Assembly: GCF_000001735.4 (NCBI RefSeq)
Contig: NC_003071.7
Location: 1,995,001 to 2,059,000 of the forward strand
Direction of reading: 5' to 3'
DNA: 64,000 nucleotides
Origin: Arabidopsis thaliana
Taxonomy: Eukaryota > Streptophyta > Magnoliopsida > Brassicales > Brassicaceae
Part shown: positions 35,321-47,180 of the stretch, piece after piece
Layout of the letters: each line of letters starts with the position of its first letter
How positions within the stretch are numbered: the stretch's first letter is position 1
Notes under the pieces: model-generated
What the model was told of the DNA's origin: nothing
Database searches by the model: none
The model's input: only the letters and a program-made list of their open reading frames with translations
Position numbers and translations under genes: made by a program

Positions 35321-35699
35321 ATTAAACAATATAATAAGTTGACCACCATGCATGATTGTACCTAGATATACACTTACGTGTATATGACTATAGGTTAATT
35401 AATTATGGTGCGTTTGTAATGAAGTGCCTTATAAGTAATGGGAATAAAGTTTCATGTAATGTCTGTGTTTAAGTTGTGATCTGAGATGTTTGCATAATAA
35501 AATCTTGTTTGTTGTTTACACTATTATCTTAAGTTTTTGTGTAAGAGTTTTCCATTATCATACTTTCTAGGTCGAAGAAAAACACCTAGAGACTCTATCG
35601 AGGTTTTGCACACACGTACCTATACTTCCAAAGTTAACTAAATATACGAAAGTACCATAAATTATCTCACATTTGATGTGCCAAAAGATATTGGAAACT
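35321..35699 (+). other. GRP 3' UTR and shared flank
   Basis: It contains TATGGTGCGTTTGTAATG (35,404-35,421), the polyadenylation region, and the flank CACCTAGAGACTCTATCG.. (from about 35,583) to TTTGATGTGCC, as after the other GRP genes. Confidence 0.65.
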
Positions 35700-35708
35700 T
35701 ATTGTGTC

Positions 35709-35828
35709 AGGTTACTTGAGGCTCAGAAATTTGACCCTTTTGTGTCTCACAAGCTTGCACTGACTCGGTGTTTAGGTTTCAGTGCCTCCCAACGAATAAA
35801 AACAGTCGCTAAGTGTAGGGAGGAGTAG
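35709..35828 (+). other. Short exon-like open stretch of unknown origin
   Basis: After TGTGTCAG (a possible acceptor), 38 codons read LLEAQKFDPFVSHKLALTRC, continuing with LGFSASQRIKTVAKCREE before TAG at 35,826. The amino-acid mix looks protein-like, unlike the surrounding AT-rich DNA. I do not recognise the family. It may be a captured exon fragment next to the truncated MULE, or chance. Confidence 0.3.
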
Positions 35829-35997
35829 TTGAATGCCATTTAATCAGACTGGAAGATTGGTTAAGAGCTGAGACTAAAAATAAAGTTTGCATTTATGTTT
35901 AATTATATTGAAGACTAAATTTGTAATATTCTAAACGATGGTGGTACATGAGCAAGAGTTAATAAAAATTTATTTGGTTACTTGTAGCATTAAAGTA

Positions 35998-37050
35998 TCA
36001 TATTTATACAACAACTACTGTACAAACCTTTTCAACAGACTTGCGCATCAATATGCTGGATGTCTTGATCGGACGCAGTTTGACAAGATTATTGATAGAC
36101 CTCTGCGTAAAGACGTTGTTATCTTCTTCAGAAGGTACGAAATAGCAATGGACGAGATAATTTGGAAGGCAAAGAGTTGGAGTGCTAGTGGGAAGCGATG
36201 GAATGCGTAAGAGTGTTGCTTGCAACCAATCAAGAGTTTTTCAACATCAGACTCTTCTTTGAAACTTGCGATAAGATCCAATGTAAGGAGGAATGACGTC
36301 CTTCCTAGGGATATTTGCAGAAGAAATCCAGGTTCTTCATCAGCTCAACTGTCATAAATTTTGGTCTCATGGGAGGAGACGAATCACAAGTTAGCACCCC
36401 ATCCACAATAATTATGAGTGCCAAAGCTAATTTCTTCCATGCAGTCATGTCAGTTTCAACTATCAACTGATCTTTTAAATCTCAATTGTATGGCGGAAAA
36501 CACTTTAAACCCATTGATGAATTGAAGATTTCTGATTTGAAATGTCTAAAATTACCCTAGATTTCATATTACCAGATACCCTAACGAATTTTGAAATAAA
36601 AGTTAGAGCCATACTTGTCGTCGCCGCCGATGACACAGTATCTTCCGAAATTCCTCGCCGACTTTTCTTCTTCATCTCCGTCTTTTGAGTTCTTCTAAAA
36701 ACAGTAAATCGAGAAATCAAAAAATCCTTTAATTGTTAGACCCTTTAACACGAACTCGATCAAAATTTTCGCCACTTAAACAACAACTCGAACTCGAACA
36801 GAGCCTCAATCGGAATTCTATTAAGTTTCCGCCACTTAAAATTTTTGCTATTTAATTTTAAGTTTTAAAAACAAAACCGTAACCAAAAGAAACAAAGCAA
36901 CTGAAAGTGAACAGTCTCTGAGCAGTTGTTGTTGAAAGGTATTTTCGTCCAGTTTAGCCTAAATGGCTAAAACATCGAAGGCCCAGCCCACTCTGCCAAT
37001 TCCTAGAATAAAAAGACAATAATTATGGTGAAAATTCTTTATTTTGAATT
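35998..37050 (-). mobile_element. Truncated third ULP-MULE (5' end only)
   Basis: On the minus strand from right to left are: an outer region with AAGGCCCAGCCCAC (about 36,979-36,993) matching the inverted repeat of element 1; exon 1 of the ULP gene with ATG at 36,675 (MKKKSRRGISED.. SSAATT, like exon 1 of element 1); part of intron 1; then a deletion; then the second half of DUF1985 (36,450-36,020; ..CKQHSYAFHRFPLALQL, LVKLRPIKTSSI). Everything downstream is lost. The DUF1985 part is frameshifted. Its left edge at about 35,998 is placed by similarity and is approximate. Confidence 0.75.
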
Positions 37051-38153
37051 TGTCAATTCTAACCAGTACCATATCTCTATTGTTTTACTCATTAGTCTTG
37101 TTATTGTTCACAAATTTATTCCTTAGTTAAAAATTAAAATATATTCTACATTTATTATTCTTATAAATGACAATTAGTATAAGTAAATATAGCTTATCCC
37201 AAATATTCTCATTTTGGATATGTAAACTTTTTAATATTCCTTTTGTATTTTATTTTCTGATGAATAAATATCTTTTTCTCATGTAAAAATATACAACAGC
37301 AGAGATAAGTCCAATAAATTCAAGAGAAGCAAAACTGTACTATCTTATTCTTAACTCTTAGTATTCGAGTTCGATTACCAGAAAGATTGTTCTCAGTTTA
37401 CAAGAAGAGGCGTGTCTCCTGCAAAACTCTATACAAAACATTAAAACCCATGGAAAAAGACGTATAATTAAACTGAAATATACAAAGCATAAACAAAATG
37501 TCAGAAATATAATAAGTAAAGAATGGCAGAACTAGTATGGCATGTATTTACTTTTACATTTAGGTATTTAGTTTATGTCACCAGTATTCTATCTCCATTA
37601 TGAATGTTCAAGCTGATATTTATAAACTTCACCTCAACCAAGTTTGTATATGTAGTCAAGACTTTGCAGGACGGATAGATTATCCACTAGTCGATCTTCC
37701 ACAAGAACCATGTAGAGTATGGCTAGCTCCTTATAAACTTGCTATCGTAGCATGTTAAGTTGGAGTAATTATATCTATAATTGAACTATATTGTTTTACA
37801 GTCACCATAAGAATTGTAATTCCTACAACCATTTTTAATTCGCTCTTTCTGTTTTATATATTTTTGTGGTTAAAGTTACTTTTGCTAGATTTTGTTTGGA
37901 CATGGTTATTTTGCAAATCGAGTCATCTTTAACATTTCACCCCCAAAATAAACTTAAAAGTATTAAAAGAAGTAGTCCTAAATTAATAGGAAAAGGTCAT
38001 TAAAAAACAGCAAGAACTTTAATTATCAGGGTGCAACAATTTACAACCAATCCAACAACCAACCGTACAAGGGCCCTCGTGATGACCTATTTGCACTTAT
38101 CCACTCGTTTTGCAAAGTAGCATTTACTTGCACGTACTCTCTACCTTGTGATC
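37051..38153. other. Non-coding spacer
   Basis: No gene is seen. The tract CCAATCCAACAACCAACCGT followed by ACAAGGGCCC (about 38,047-38,076) matches the CCAAC..AAGGG promoter tract of the other GRP genes and probably belongs to the promoter of the next gene. Confidence 0.5.
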
Positions 38154-38161
38154 TATAAATA
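38154..38161 (+). promoter_or_regulatory. TATA box (TATAAATA)
   Basis: It lies in ATCTATAAATAGAG, 111 bp before the ATG at 38,265. Confidence 0.75.
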
Positions 38162-38264
38162 GAGGTTTTGCATGGGACACTATACTCACCAGTTCTTTCT
38201 TCCATATAAATTTTGAATACATTATATATAACAAAAATAGTATTTTAAGAGATCGTCGCCTACG

Positions 38265-38978
38265 ATGGCTTCAAAAGCATTGCTTTTTTTAAGTCTCATT
38301 GTTGTTCTTCTTATAGCTTCTGAGGTGGTAGCCAGAGACCTCGCTGAGAAATCGGCAGAGCAGAAAAACAATGGTACATAATAAAATTCAGACTAGTTTT
38401 ATTTTTGTTCCCATAAAGTTATAAATTACTCGAGATCGTTGTATATTTGTAACATAACGACCATGTTATTCTATAGATCACTTTCAAAGTATGGTTTATT
38501 GTACAAAGACCTAATCCTCCTTATTCACAACCCTTAATAATTTGGCCTGCTTTAATTACAAAAAAACTCATACTAATCACGAATCGCTCATGTTTATTAC
38601 AAATACTTTATAAAGTAGTGACAATATCTGAATATATCATTAAGCACAATTACTAATATATATTCATTTTGAGTAACAGAAAGAGACGAAGTAAAGCAAA
38701 CGGAGCAGTTTGGCGGGTTTCCAGGAGGAGGGTATGGAGGGTTCCCGGGAGGAGGGTATGGAGGAAACCCTGGTGGAGGATATGGAAACCGTGGTGGTGG
38801 ATATAGAAACCGTGATGGAGGATATGGAAACCGCGGTGGAGGATATGGAAACCGAGGAGGAGGATATTGTCGCTATGGTTGCTGCTACAGAGGCTACTAC
38901 GGTGGCTGCTTCAGGTGTTGTGCTTATGCTGGTCAGGCTGTTCAAACTCAGCCACAGAGTACTGAGCCGGGTCACTAA
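38265..38978 (+). CDS. Glycine-rich protein, Cys-rich C-terminus, diverged (135 aa)
   Basis: Exon 1 is 38265-38373 and exon 2 is 38680-38978. The signal peptide ([20 protein letters not shown]) is followed by a charged linker absent from GRP3 ([13 protein letters not shown] and [12 protein letters not shown]), then FPGGGYGG and GNRGGGY repeats rich in Arg. The Cys-rich end [20 protein letters not shown] is conserved with one inserted residue, and the tail [12 protein letters not shown] is longer. Its 3' flank differs from the other GRP genes, so it split off earlier. Secreted, with a GRP3-like partner inferred. I recall this as At2g05540, unverified. Confidence 0.9.
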
Positions 38979-39139
38979 AAGTCGTAAAATGATGCATATA
39001 TATCAATGATTCCTCAGGCTGTATAAAGGGAACAATTAAGATATAGTAATTACTAGGGTTGAAAAAGTCATTACAAAGATAAGAGATTGGTTTGTACTCT
39101 ATTGCTTATGTTTTATTTTTAAGTTTGTGTTGTAACAAA

Positions 39140-40218
39140 GGGAAAATGTCAAAAAAAGCCTCAACTTTCAAATTTGGGATGAAAAAAGCATGAACTTTTA
39201 AAATGTCATTTTAATCATGAAGTGTTTGTTGATTTCTCAATAAAATAGGTAAGTTTCGTTGACTGGGCCGTTTAAGACATGCCGTTAAATTTCCGTTAAC
39301 GGAATAATCACAGAGTTAACTTTCCGTTAGAAACCTAAAACGACGTCGTTTTAAAATTAAAAATAAAACAAAAAATGGCAATAGCCTATGCTCGTTCATG
39401 TGACATGTGAAACTCCTTACAAGCTTTTAAACCAATTTGCCACAGTAAAATTATTGTCTAGGTTCAGCAAACAAAGTTTATATCAAATATCTATCAAACT
39501 AAATTGAAACTACGAAAACTCCATTGTTTTCTCACGTTCGTAAAACCCAATCACATTTCAGTTTCAATGTTGATTGTTAGGTTTGCTATTCAAATCTGTG
39601 TTTTCTTCATCAAAAATTGAACATGAGCTTGAAATTACTATCTTATGGATCGAGATTCCGCTGGATCTCCTACTCTAGACTCACCAAATCAATATGAATT
39701 TTATTCTCAATTCAATTATTTTTCAAACCCAAATTAATGAATTATTAAAAATTCTGAGAAGGTGAACACCCAGGAGCTGGTTAATGCTCAAACCACGACG
39801 GATCTAGATTACGGAGAGAGAACTCCGACTCTAGAGGAATGAATGGAGGAGACGAATGAGAAGAAGAACTATGAAGAAGATGATATTTTAAGTATATATT
39901 TACTTTTGTTTTTCATTATATCAAAATGGAAGTTTGGCTTGAGTTCCTCTGCGTAGCGGTTCGAGTCTACGCTATAGCCATTTTTCTGTTTTATTTTTAA
40001 TTTTAAAACGACGTCGTTTTGGGTTTCTAACAGAAAGTTAACTCTGTGATCGTTCTGTTAACGGAAATTTAACGGCATATCTTAAACGGTCCAGTCAACG
40101 AAACTTTGCTATTTTATTGAGAAGTCAACGAAAACTTCATGATTAAAATGACATTTTCAAAGTTCATGCTTTTTTCATCCCAAATTTAAAAGTTGAAGCT
40201 TTTTTTGACATTTTTCCC
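39140..40218. mobile_element. Foldback element with ~250-bp terminal inverted repeats
   Basis: The left arm, about 39,140-39,390, starts GGGAAAATGTCAAAAAAAGC. The right arm, about 39,968-40,218, read inward starts GGGAAAAATGTCAAAAAAAGC. They stay alignable over about 250 bp, including the palindrome AAAACGACGTCGTTTT in each arm. The ~580-bp core is non-coding apart from a 31-codon frame. Long TIRs fit a non-autonomous Mutator-like element, but I see no 9-bp duplication. Its transcript would fold into a long hairpin, a possible small-RNA source. Confidence 0.8.
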
Positions 40219-40926
40219 AATAATCTATGTTCATGTGATAAAGTATGTTTGGATTCAAACTTTTTTAAATCATTGGGTCCTAAACTAATTAATATTGATA
40301 GTTTAATATATAATTTAATTATTTAGATATTTGAATTTGACTATTTAAGAAAAAACTTAACCATTTAAATGTTGATGTGTCATGATAAAATTATATACCC
40401 CCAACAAATTATAAACTAAAATTCTCTTAATTATATACCCCCAACAAAAATGCCTTTAGAACTTAAAAATCAAACCTCTACCTTCGCATCACCATCCGAC
40501 TTGTGTATTCAACTATCAATTGTTCATCTTCTTTCGTATTTAAAGCTATAAACTCTTAATTTTTGAAACCATATGAACCATTAAAATAAATTTGTAATTT
40601 CCAGACTTATATAATTTGTAATCAGAATTTAACCCCTCTTATCCCATGTTATTTTCTATTTTGTTAGTTTTCATTTATGTTTGTTACGTATATTCTTGTT
40701 GTATTTTTTTCACAAATTTTCAAAGACAATAGCAAAAAGGTACTTCCTTAGTTTTTGTTGAATTTCGTATACAAAAGAAAAACTATAAAATTTCATTACT
40801 TGGTTTCTGTTTTTTATTGAGAATATGTAGAAATTATCCAAAGAAATGAAAAGAATTAAGTAACTTAGCATGAGTTATAGTGATTTAATTTGTTAAGAGG
40901 GTAGATGAAATGATCTAATAAAACCT
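40219..40926. other. AT-rich spacer
   Basis: No gene is recognised. A short tandem pair of TTATATACCCCCAACAAA lies at about 40,392 and 40,432. Confidence 0.45.
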
Positions 40927-41069
40927 TTGTTTTTTTTTGTTTTTTTTTTGAATGTAATGTTAAATTATATTCAAAAAGAAAAGGTGTCTTTGGTACAACA
41001 AAGTGCAACGTTAGCTGAAAAGAGGCTAAAAAAGAAAGCTAAGAAGAAAACCTAAACATCAAATGAGGT

Positions 41070-44000
41070 TTATATTGAACATTGAGACTGAAACGAGAGT
41101 TGTAGCCCCTTGTTATAGCGACTATCACCACTGCTTCGAATTGTTGATAGCCTATTCCGGACTTGACTGTCGACCCATTTGATTAACAAAGGTGCTGAGG
41201 TTGGCTTCTCTCCATGTTTTCTTCTATTCCGTTCACGCCAAATAGTGTAGACCACGGTTTGGAAGACATATCGCACTACAAAGCTCTCTGTTCTGTCACT
41301 CCAAGGTGCAGAAATCGTGTTAAGTAGCGTGTGCCAGTTCGAAGTGTATCTTGTCTTGAATATATTTGCCGCTAGGTCTTTCCAAATGCGTGAGACAAAG
41401 CTGCAGGCAAAGAAGAGATGATCCCGGGTTTCTAGATCATTGTTGCAGAAAATGCATGTTACCGAGACGCCATTGTTCCATTGGTGCATTTTATCTCCCG
41501 TAGAGAGACGATTACGAGCTGCGAGCCAGACGCAAAAATATTGTTTCGGGGTATTATGATGAAACCAGATTTTGCGATACCAGTTTACCTCAGAAGCCTT
41601 TGAACGAATATGGTGCCAAGTTTCTTTTGTGGAGAAACTCGCTTTGTAGACATCGTTTTTTCCCTGCCATAGAACCTTGTCATCTATGTCGCTTCTCCTT
41701 GTTTTTGGTTTTCTAGTGCTTCTTCCATTTGATTTAGAATTTCAGCTCTATGCCTGCGACGTCGGCGTTTATCCCATGCTTCCACCACCGTCATTTGCCG
41801 CTGAATTCCCATATCAATCATTCCTCGATCCCCAACTTTCTCAACCATTTGACCCATGTTTGACCAATCATCATACCAGAATGAAGTGCAGTTACCTTTG
41901 TTCACTTCGACCTTACAAAAGTTTTTTGCCTTCTCCCTGAATTTAATAAGCTTTCTCCACATCCATGAGCCCAATGTTGTGTTCTCCTTTACAAACCAAA
42001 ATGTTTCGTTCTTTAATAGAAACTTTTCTATCCATTTGACCCAGAGCGAATTACCATGAGAGACAATTTTCCAGACCACTTTAAGACAACAAACGTCATT
42101 TGCCTCCTTCAAAGACCTTAACCCTAAACCCCCTTCTTTCTTGGGTTTACAAACATCATCCCAGGATACTTTAGCTTTACGCGGGTTTAAATCTTGACCA
42201 GACCAGAGAAAAGAAGAGCAGAGTTTGTCAATGTCTCGTATGCATTCCCGTGGTAACCTGAAAGCGAAGAGCCAAAAGTTGCAGATACTCCAGAGGACCG
42301 AAGATATGAGATTGAGTCTCCCAGCGTTAGAGAGGTACCTATGAGTCCAGGACCCAATTTTCCTCTTAAGTTGTTCTAACAGAGGAGCATAATCTGTAGC
42401 AGTGAGCCGCTTAGTAAGCAATGGTAGACCCAAGTATCTTACTGGGAGTTGACCAACCTCAAAGTGAAACTTTTCCTGAATTTCTCGCTGATGTGAACCA
42501 AGGTTACCCGCCATGTATATAGTTGACTTCTCCATACTTATACGCAATCCAGATTTTTTAGCAAACTCGTCAAACACTTACACTATTCCTTCAATAGATC
42601 GAGTCTTACCATCTGATAACACCATGAGATCGTCCGCAAAGCTAAGGTGGGTGAGCCCAATGTTTTTACATTTAGGATGGTAGCCGAATTTTCTTGCATC
42701 AGCCGCCTTTGAAGCATGCGAGAGAGAACATCCATACTTATAACAAAGAGGTAAGGAGAGAGAGAGCATCCTTGACGCAATCCTCGGGAGCTTTTGAAGT
42801 AGTCTGCTAGTTCACCATTAACCTGGACCGAAAAAGAGGCCGTAGTAACACAGAGCATGATCCAATGAATAAATTATGGGGGAAAATCCATGACAGAGAG
42901 AACGTTCTTGAGAAAAGACCATTGAACTGAATCGAAAGCCTTAAATGTCGATTTTTATTGCACAACGACCCGATATCGAATCTTTGTGGTAGTCCTTCAC
43001 TAGCTCTGTCGTGAGGAGCAAGTTCTCTAGCAAAAGCCTATCTTGAACGAAAGCAGATTGATTGCCCGCAATGAAGTTTGGTAGCAACCGTTTGAGCCTA
43101 TTGGCTATGATTTTCGATATGACTTTATAGATCACATTGCAGCAAGAGATTGGTCGGTAATCTTTCATTTCTATTTCCTCCAGCTTCTTGGGAATAAGAG
43201 CCAGAATTGTTGAGTTTACTCCTTTCGGTAAGAAACCCTTTTCAAAAAAAGATTTTATTGCTAAGACAAACTCCTCACCAATGATATCCCAAGTTGCCTT
43301 GTAGAATTCAGTTCTGTAGCCATCTGGCCCGAGTGATTTATCTTTTGGCATTGAGAAAACAACCCTCTTGATTTCCTCCTTTGTAACCTCAGTAGTAAGC
43401 ATACCTTTATCCTCCTCTGAACAACGAAATGTCATCAAAGTTTCTAGCTCGCATAATCATTTGGTATGAGTTGGAGAAATTCTCGAAAAAATCTCTCAGC
43501 TTCTACTTTAATTTCCTCCTTTTCAGACGTGATACTACCATCTGGCCTTTTAATCTCACGGATTGTGTTTTGAGCCGCTCTCGTCATGATCGCTCTATGG
43601 TAAGCTTTATTATTCTGGTCCCCAACCTACAACCAGTGAAGCTTAGCCTTCTGTTTCAGGAACTTTTCTTCTAGACCTGCAACCTTTACCCATCTGTTAT
43701 AGACCTCTGTTTCTTCTTCCATACTTTGTGGGGAAGGATTGTTTGCGTGTTGTTCCTGCTTTTTACAGAGAATGTCATAAGCCTCCTTTGACTTTGTTAC
43801 CAGATTTCCCAATCTTTCTTTAGCCAATTTCCAAATCCCTGGCTTTAAGATCTTTAGCTTTTTTGAAAAACGAAACAGAGTTGAAGTGGACATGAAGAGT
43901 GGTTCTGTTTTGTTCCAATGTTCTTTCACCATCGGCTTAAAATCCTCCATTTCTATGATCGCGTTGACAAACTTAAAAGGTTTTGGGCCTTTTACACTTC

Positions 44001-44727
44001 GTTCGGCTGCATCATTAAGCATTATCCTACAGCGTAGATGATCCGAACACCCCCCTGCTTCGAATACATTGTACGCCTGCGAAAACGACTGAGCCCAAAT
44101 ATCGTTCACCATCACTCTATCCAACTTCTTTAGTATGAGATCTTGTTCTTTTTTATTACACCAAGTGTATAACGGACCATGGGAAGCCATGTCTGAAAGA
44201 TCACATGAGCGAATCATTTGTTGAAAATCTCTCATTCCACTCGTCACCACCGGATTACTATCACAGTTCGAGTGTTCTTTCATATCGAGGGTCACGTTGA
44301 AATCTCCAAAAATTAACCATGGCTTACTACTAATTATTGGAGAGTCCTTGTGGTCTTGTAGTTCTGCCCATAAGTTTTTCCGTTCTTCCACAAAATTTGA
44401 AGCATAAACAAAGGAGCAGAAGAATTCCTCTAGTTGATCTTCTAACTTAACCGAACAAGTTATGAGTTGACCACTTTTGTAGAAAGGGGTAAGCCTCACG
44501 TTACTTTTCCAAAGAACCCAAATCCTGCCTCTCCTATTAAATTCATAATTTGTTAAAACCGACCATCCTGGAAACAACTTTTCACTCAGCTCCTGCATCT
44601 TATTCTCCTGGACCCGTGTTTCAAGTAAACAACCAAATTGAAAATTTTGTTCTTGAACCCATTTCTTTATGATTGGATGCTTTGCAGATTCGTTTAAACC
44701 ACTGACATTCAAGAAGAAACCCGTCAT
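41070..44727 (-). pseudogene. LINE ORF2: endonuclease, reverse transcriptase, zf-RVT
   Basis: An AP-endonuclease-like domain opens at 44,727 (NVSGLNESAKH, GCLLETRVQE, WLIFGDFNVTL, GGCSDHL). A stop at 43,627-43,629 replaces Gln in HWLQVGDQNN. The reverse transcriptase has KSLGPDGYRTEFYKATW, IPKKLE.. YRPISCCNVIYK (43,438-42,941), then RQGCSLSPYLF, and the active-site SFADDLMVLSDG at about 42,660. Frameshifts lie near 43,450, near 42,945 and between 42,860 and 42,578. A long thumb/linker part is open at 42,577-41,684. The zf-RVT end is CIFCNNDLETRDHLFFAC near 41,420. It lacks the RNase H domain of the LINE at 26 kb. Confidence 0.85.
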
Positions 44728-44873
44728 TTAGCGATGCTTTGGAGGGAGCCCTAAACTCTGACCACTAGGAGTGTGCCTAGTTGAAGGAGTAGAAGGATTG
44801 GAGAGCACTTTATGTGCAGACTTTGATCCACGGGGTAAAGATGCCCGAGGTGGCAGCTCTAAAACCCGTGACC

Positions 44874-46216
44874 TTACCACTGAGTTTTTTTTTCCTTATT
44901 TTCCACCTCTTGTGTTTGAGTATCCGCCTGTTTAGACTTCTCCTCAGGCTCGTGAGGTTCCATCTCTTTAGATATTTCCTCCCCTATATCCTCTGCGCCA
45001 CGAAGTACAAAGTATGAGTTTGATAAAATAGAAACTTCTCCAAACTTCAATCCTACATGACTTTTCCCGGGGCTAAGCGTAGTCTTAGGAGTGATCCATC
45101 CTTCATCCTCTCCTCTCTCTACCTCTACTTCCCCCGGAGCGTTAGATTGAATCTTAGGCACCTCATCCAAAGTTACATGAACAACTTCCTTAGCTTTTCC
45201 CGTAATTGGAGAGGATGGCTGAACTGGTTCTGAAGCAACTGCGGGAATGGTTACAAAATCACTATTCCCCGTGCTGGTTTTCTCAATAGATAAACATGTT
45301 TCTTTAAGATGACCCCATTTACCACATCCATTAAATCTCGGAGGCAGCCAAGGATATGAATATGTAATAACAGCATCGAGCTCTCCTTCTTCCTCACCCG
45401 TGAATACGTACTCTCTAGGTAGATCTTTTGTTAGGTCTGCTTCTATTAAGATTTGTGCTTCATCAAAACTCACACAAGCTTCCGTTTTTGGATGTAACCG
45501 TATTGGCTTACCCACTGCACTAGCCAAGAACTCCAAACCTTTATCAGTGAACATTGACGGGGGAACATCTGTGAGAGTAACCAAAAGCTGAATGGATTTC
45601 ATAGCTGGTTGAGAATCTTCTTGAAAAGGCGTCCACTTCGAGAGCACCATCGGAATGTCCATAATGTTCCACATTCTTCTATTCAGCACTCTCCTCCTCA
45701 TTGCCTCATTCCTTATGCGAAATTTGACTGTTGTTGCGTTTACTTCATACACATCAATTAAGTTTAAATTATCTCCAAATTTTATTCACAATCATGTGAA
45801 TCTTTCCCACATGCGGGGCCTTCGTACTAAGGAATCGACCAACCAAAAAATCCTCCCAGAGAGGTTTTGCACCTGCAAAAAACCTCTTTCGGAACAACCA
45901 CTCTTTCTTTACCATCAACTGCATCTACCACAAACTTTTGTTTTGTGAAGATATGTTTTTTTGCAGCGTTGAGCCATGATTTCTTAACTGGTGGAGACAC
46001 CACCTCAACAACTGTTGGAGTAGCATCTAGACCTAACGAGATCTGCTGGTCTGAAACTGTCTCACTTGTATCCGACACCAAAACCCCTTGCTCACCCTTC
46101 TTCGTATCATCAGATTTCTCCTCCTGACTCTCTAGAATCGGTAAACTGTTAGCCAAATCAATGGCCGACACCGAAACCTCACCGGAAGTGACTGGAGAGG
46201 CTGTCGGCTGCAGCAT
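44874..46216 (-). pseudogene. LINE ORF1 (DUF4283-type nucleic-acid-binding protein)
   Basis: The start is placed at the ATG at 46,216 (MLQPTASPVTSGEVSV), although the frame is open further upstream. The protein has the plant LINE ORF1 layout: a N-terminal linker, a DUF4283 region (FVVDAVDGKERVVVPKEVF and, after a frameshift near 45,870, RMWNIMDIPMVLSKWTP.. IQLLVTLTDVPPSMFTD), and a zinc knuckle (GCGKWGHLKETC). The first Cys of the CCHC knuckle is missing (Phe there), which probably kills nucleic-acid binding. A Ser/Pro-rich tail follows. Confidence 0.8.
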
Positions 46217-46474
46217 TCTTGCTTGGTACGCAAAAAAAACTAATCGCCTTTTTTTGTCTCCTGCCACGTCAGCCCTTTTTCTTCTTTTTAACCTTTGTCT
46301 TTCTCTTTCTTCTTTGTTTGATTTCTCTCTCGTTTTTACCACTCTTAGATAAATTATAGGTATGCTGCCAATCTCTCTCTTGATAAATCTAGGCTGCCAA
46401 GTGTTCTTCATATTGATGGGTTTTCTCTCCCTCATTTTGTAGATAATCTCTTTATTTCTTTGGTCGGAATTCAA

Positions 46475-46954
46475 TCTTTCTTAAATTTTTCGTTGTCATG
46501 TCTTTTTCTATAATTCTTTGTCACTTTCTTCCGTAACATGTTATTTCTTTGAATTACACGTAATAGCAGAATATCTCTCTCTTTAAAATGTTACTTTTTT
46601 GTATTACATGTTATTTATTAAGATCACATGTAATTTGTTTTTAAAACATGATTTTAATGTTAAAACACTTTATTTTTCTACGCTTTTCTTTAAGTATAAT
46701 ATGATTTTTTTTTATTAAATGACATGTTCTTTTAGAGCGATAAGAAAAAAATTACAAGTTTTTCTTTATCTTTAATTTTTCGTAGTGCAAATGTTAAATC
46801 AGATTCTTTAGTACAAAAAATTCGTACCGAACCGCATCATATTACCTATGTAAACAATATTTCTCAAAGATAACTCTTTTGAACTTAATTATTATTGGTT
46901 GACAAAAAAACATGTTTTTTTCACAAATAACAATACGCTACTGCATTTTTGTCT
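46475..46954. other. Spacer between the LINE and element 2
   Basis: It is AT-rich. Bases 46,735-46,900 are the inverted counterpart of the dispersed repeat at 25,996-26,170. No gene is seen. The target-site copy ATGTTTAAG of element 2 follows at 46,955-46,963. Confidence 0.55.
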
Positions 46955-47094
46955 ATGTTTAAGAAGAAATTTTCACAAAAGTGGACGAAAAAAGATTTGC
47001 TCTAACCGTTTGTCAAAGTGAGAACTGGTTTTCACGTTTTGTCTTTTCATTCAATTTCGGACCAAATTACCCTGGGAAAACTTAATAATGGCAC

Positions 47095-47180
47095 AAACCA
47101 AACCGTGCAGCAGTTCGTATCGGTTGAGTTGACGGCGTAAACCAAACCCTACAGCAGTTGGTTTCGGTTTAGTTGATGCG
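47095..47180 (+). repeat. Subterminal ~43-bp direct repeat of element 2
   Basis: Two copies lie at about 47,095-47,136 and 47,139-47,180. Both run AAACCAAACC.T.CAGCAGTT, then GT.TCGGTT.AGTTGA. Subterminal repeats are common transposase-binding sites in MULEs; that use here is inferred. Confidence 0.75.

Larger units (their letters stand above)
40927..46474 (-). mobile_element. L1-type LINE, near full length but degenerate
   Basis: The A-tail appears on + as a T-run at about 40,929-40,949, marking the 3' end. ORF1 and ORF2 follow on the minus strand. The 5' end is not exact; it lies beyond the ORF1 start at 46,216, somewhere before 46,475. I found no clear target duplication. Multiple stops and frameshifts show that it is old and inactive. 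Confidence 0.85.

Noticed and set aside
39140-40218. Foldback element as a MULE with 9-bp duplication
   Set aside because: The 9 bp on each side (TGTAACAAA and AATAATCTA) do not match, so I left the class open.
40927-46474. LINE target-site duplication
   Set aside because: I compared the flank left of the T-run with sequence beyond ORF1 and found no convincing match, so the 5' boundary stays approximate.
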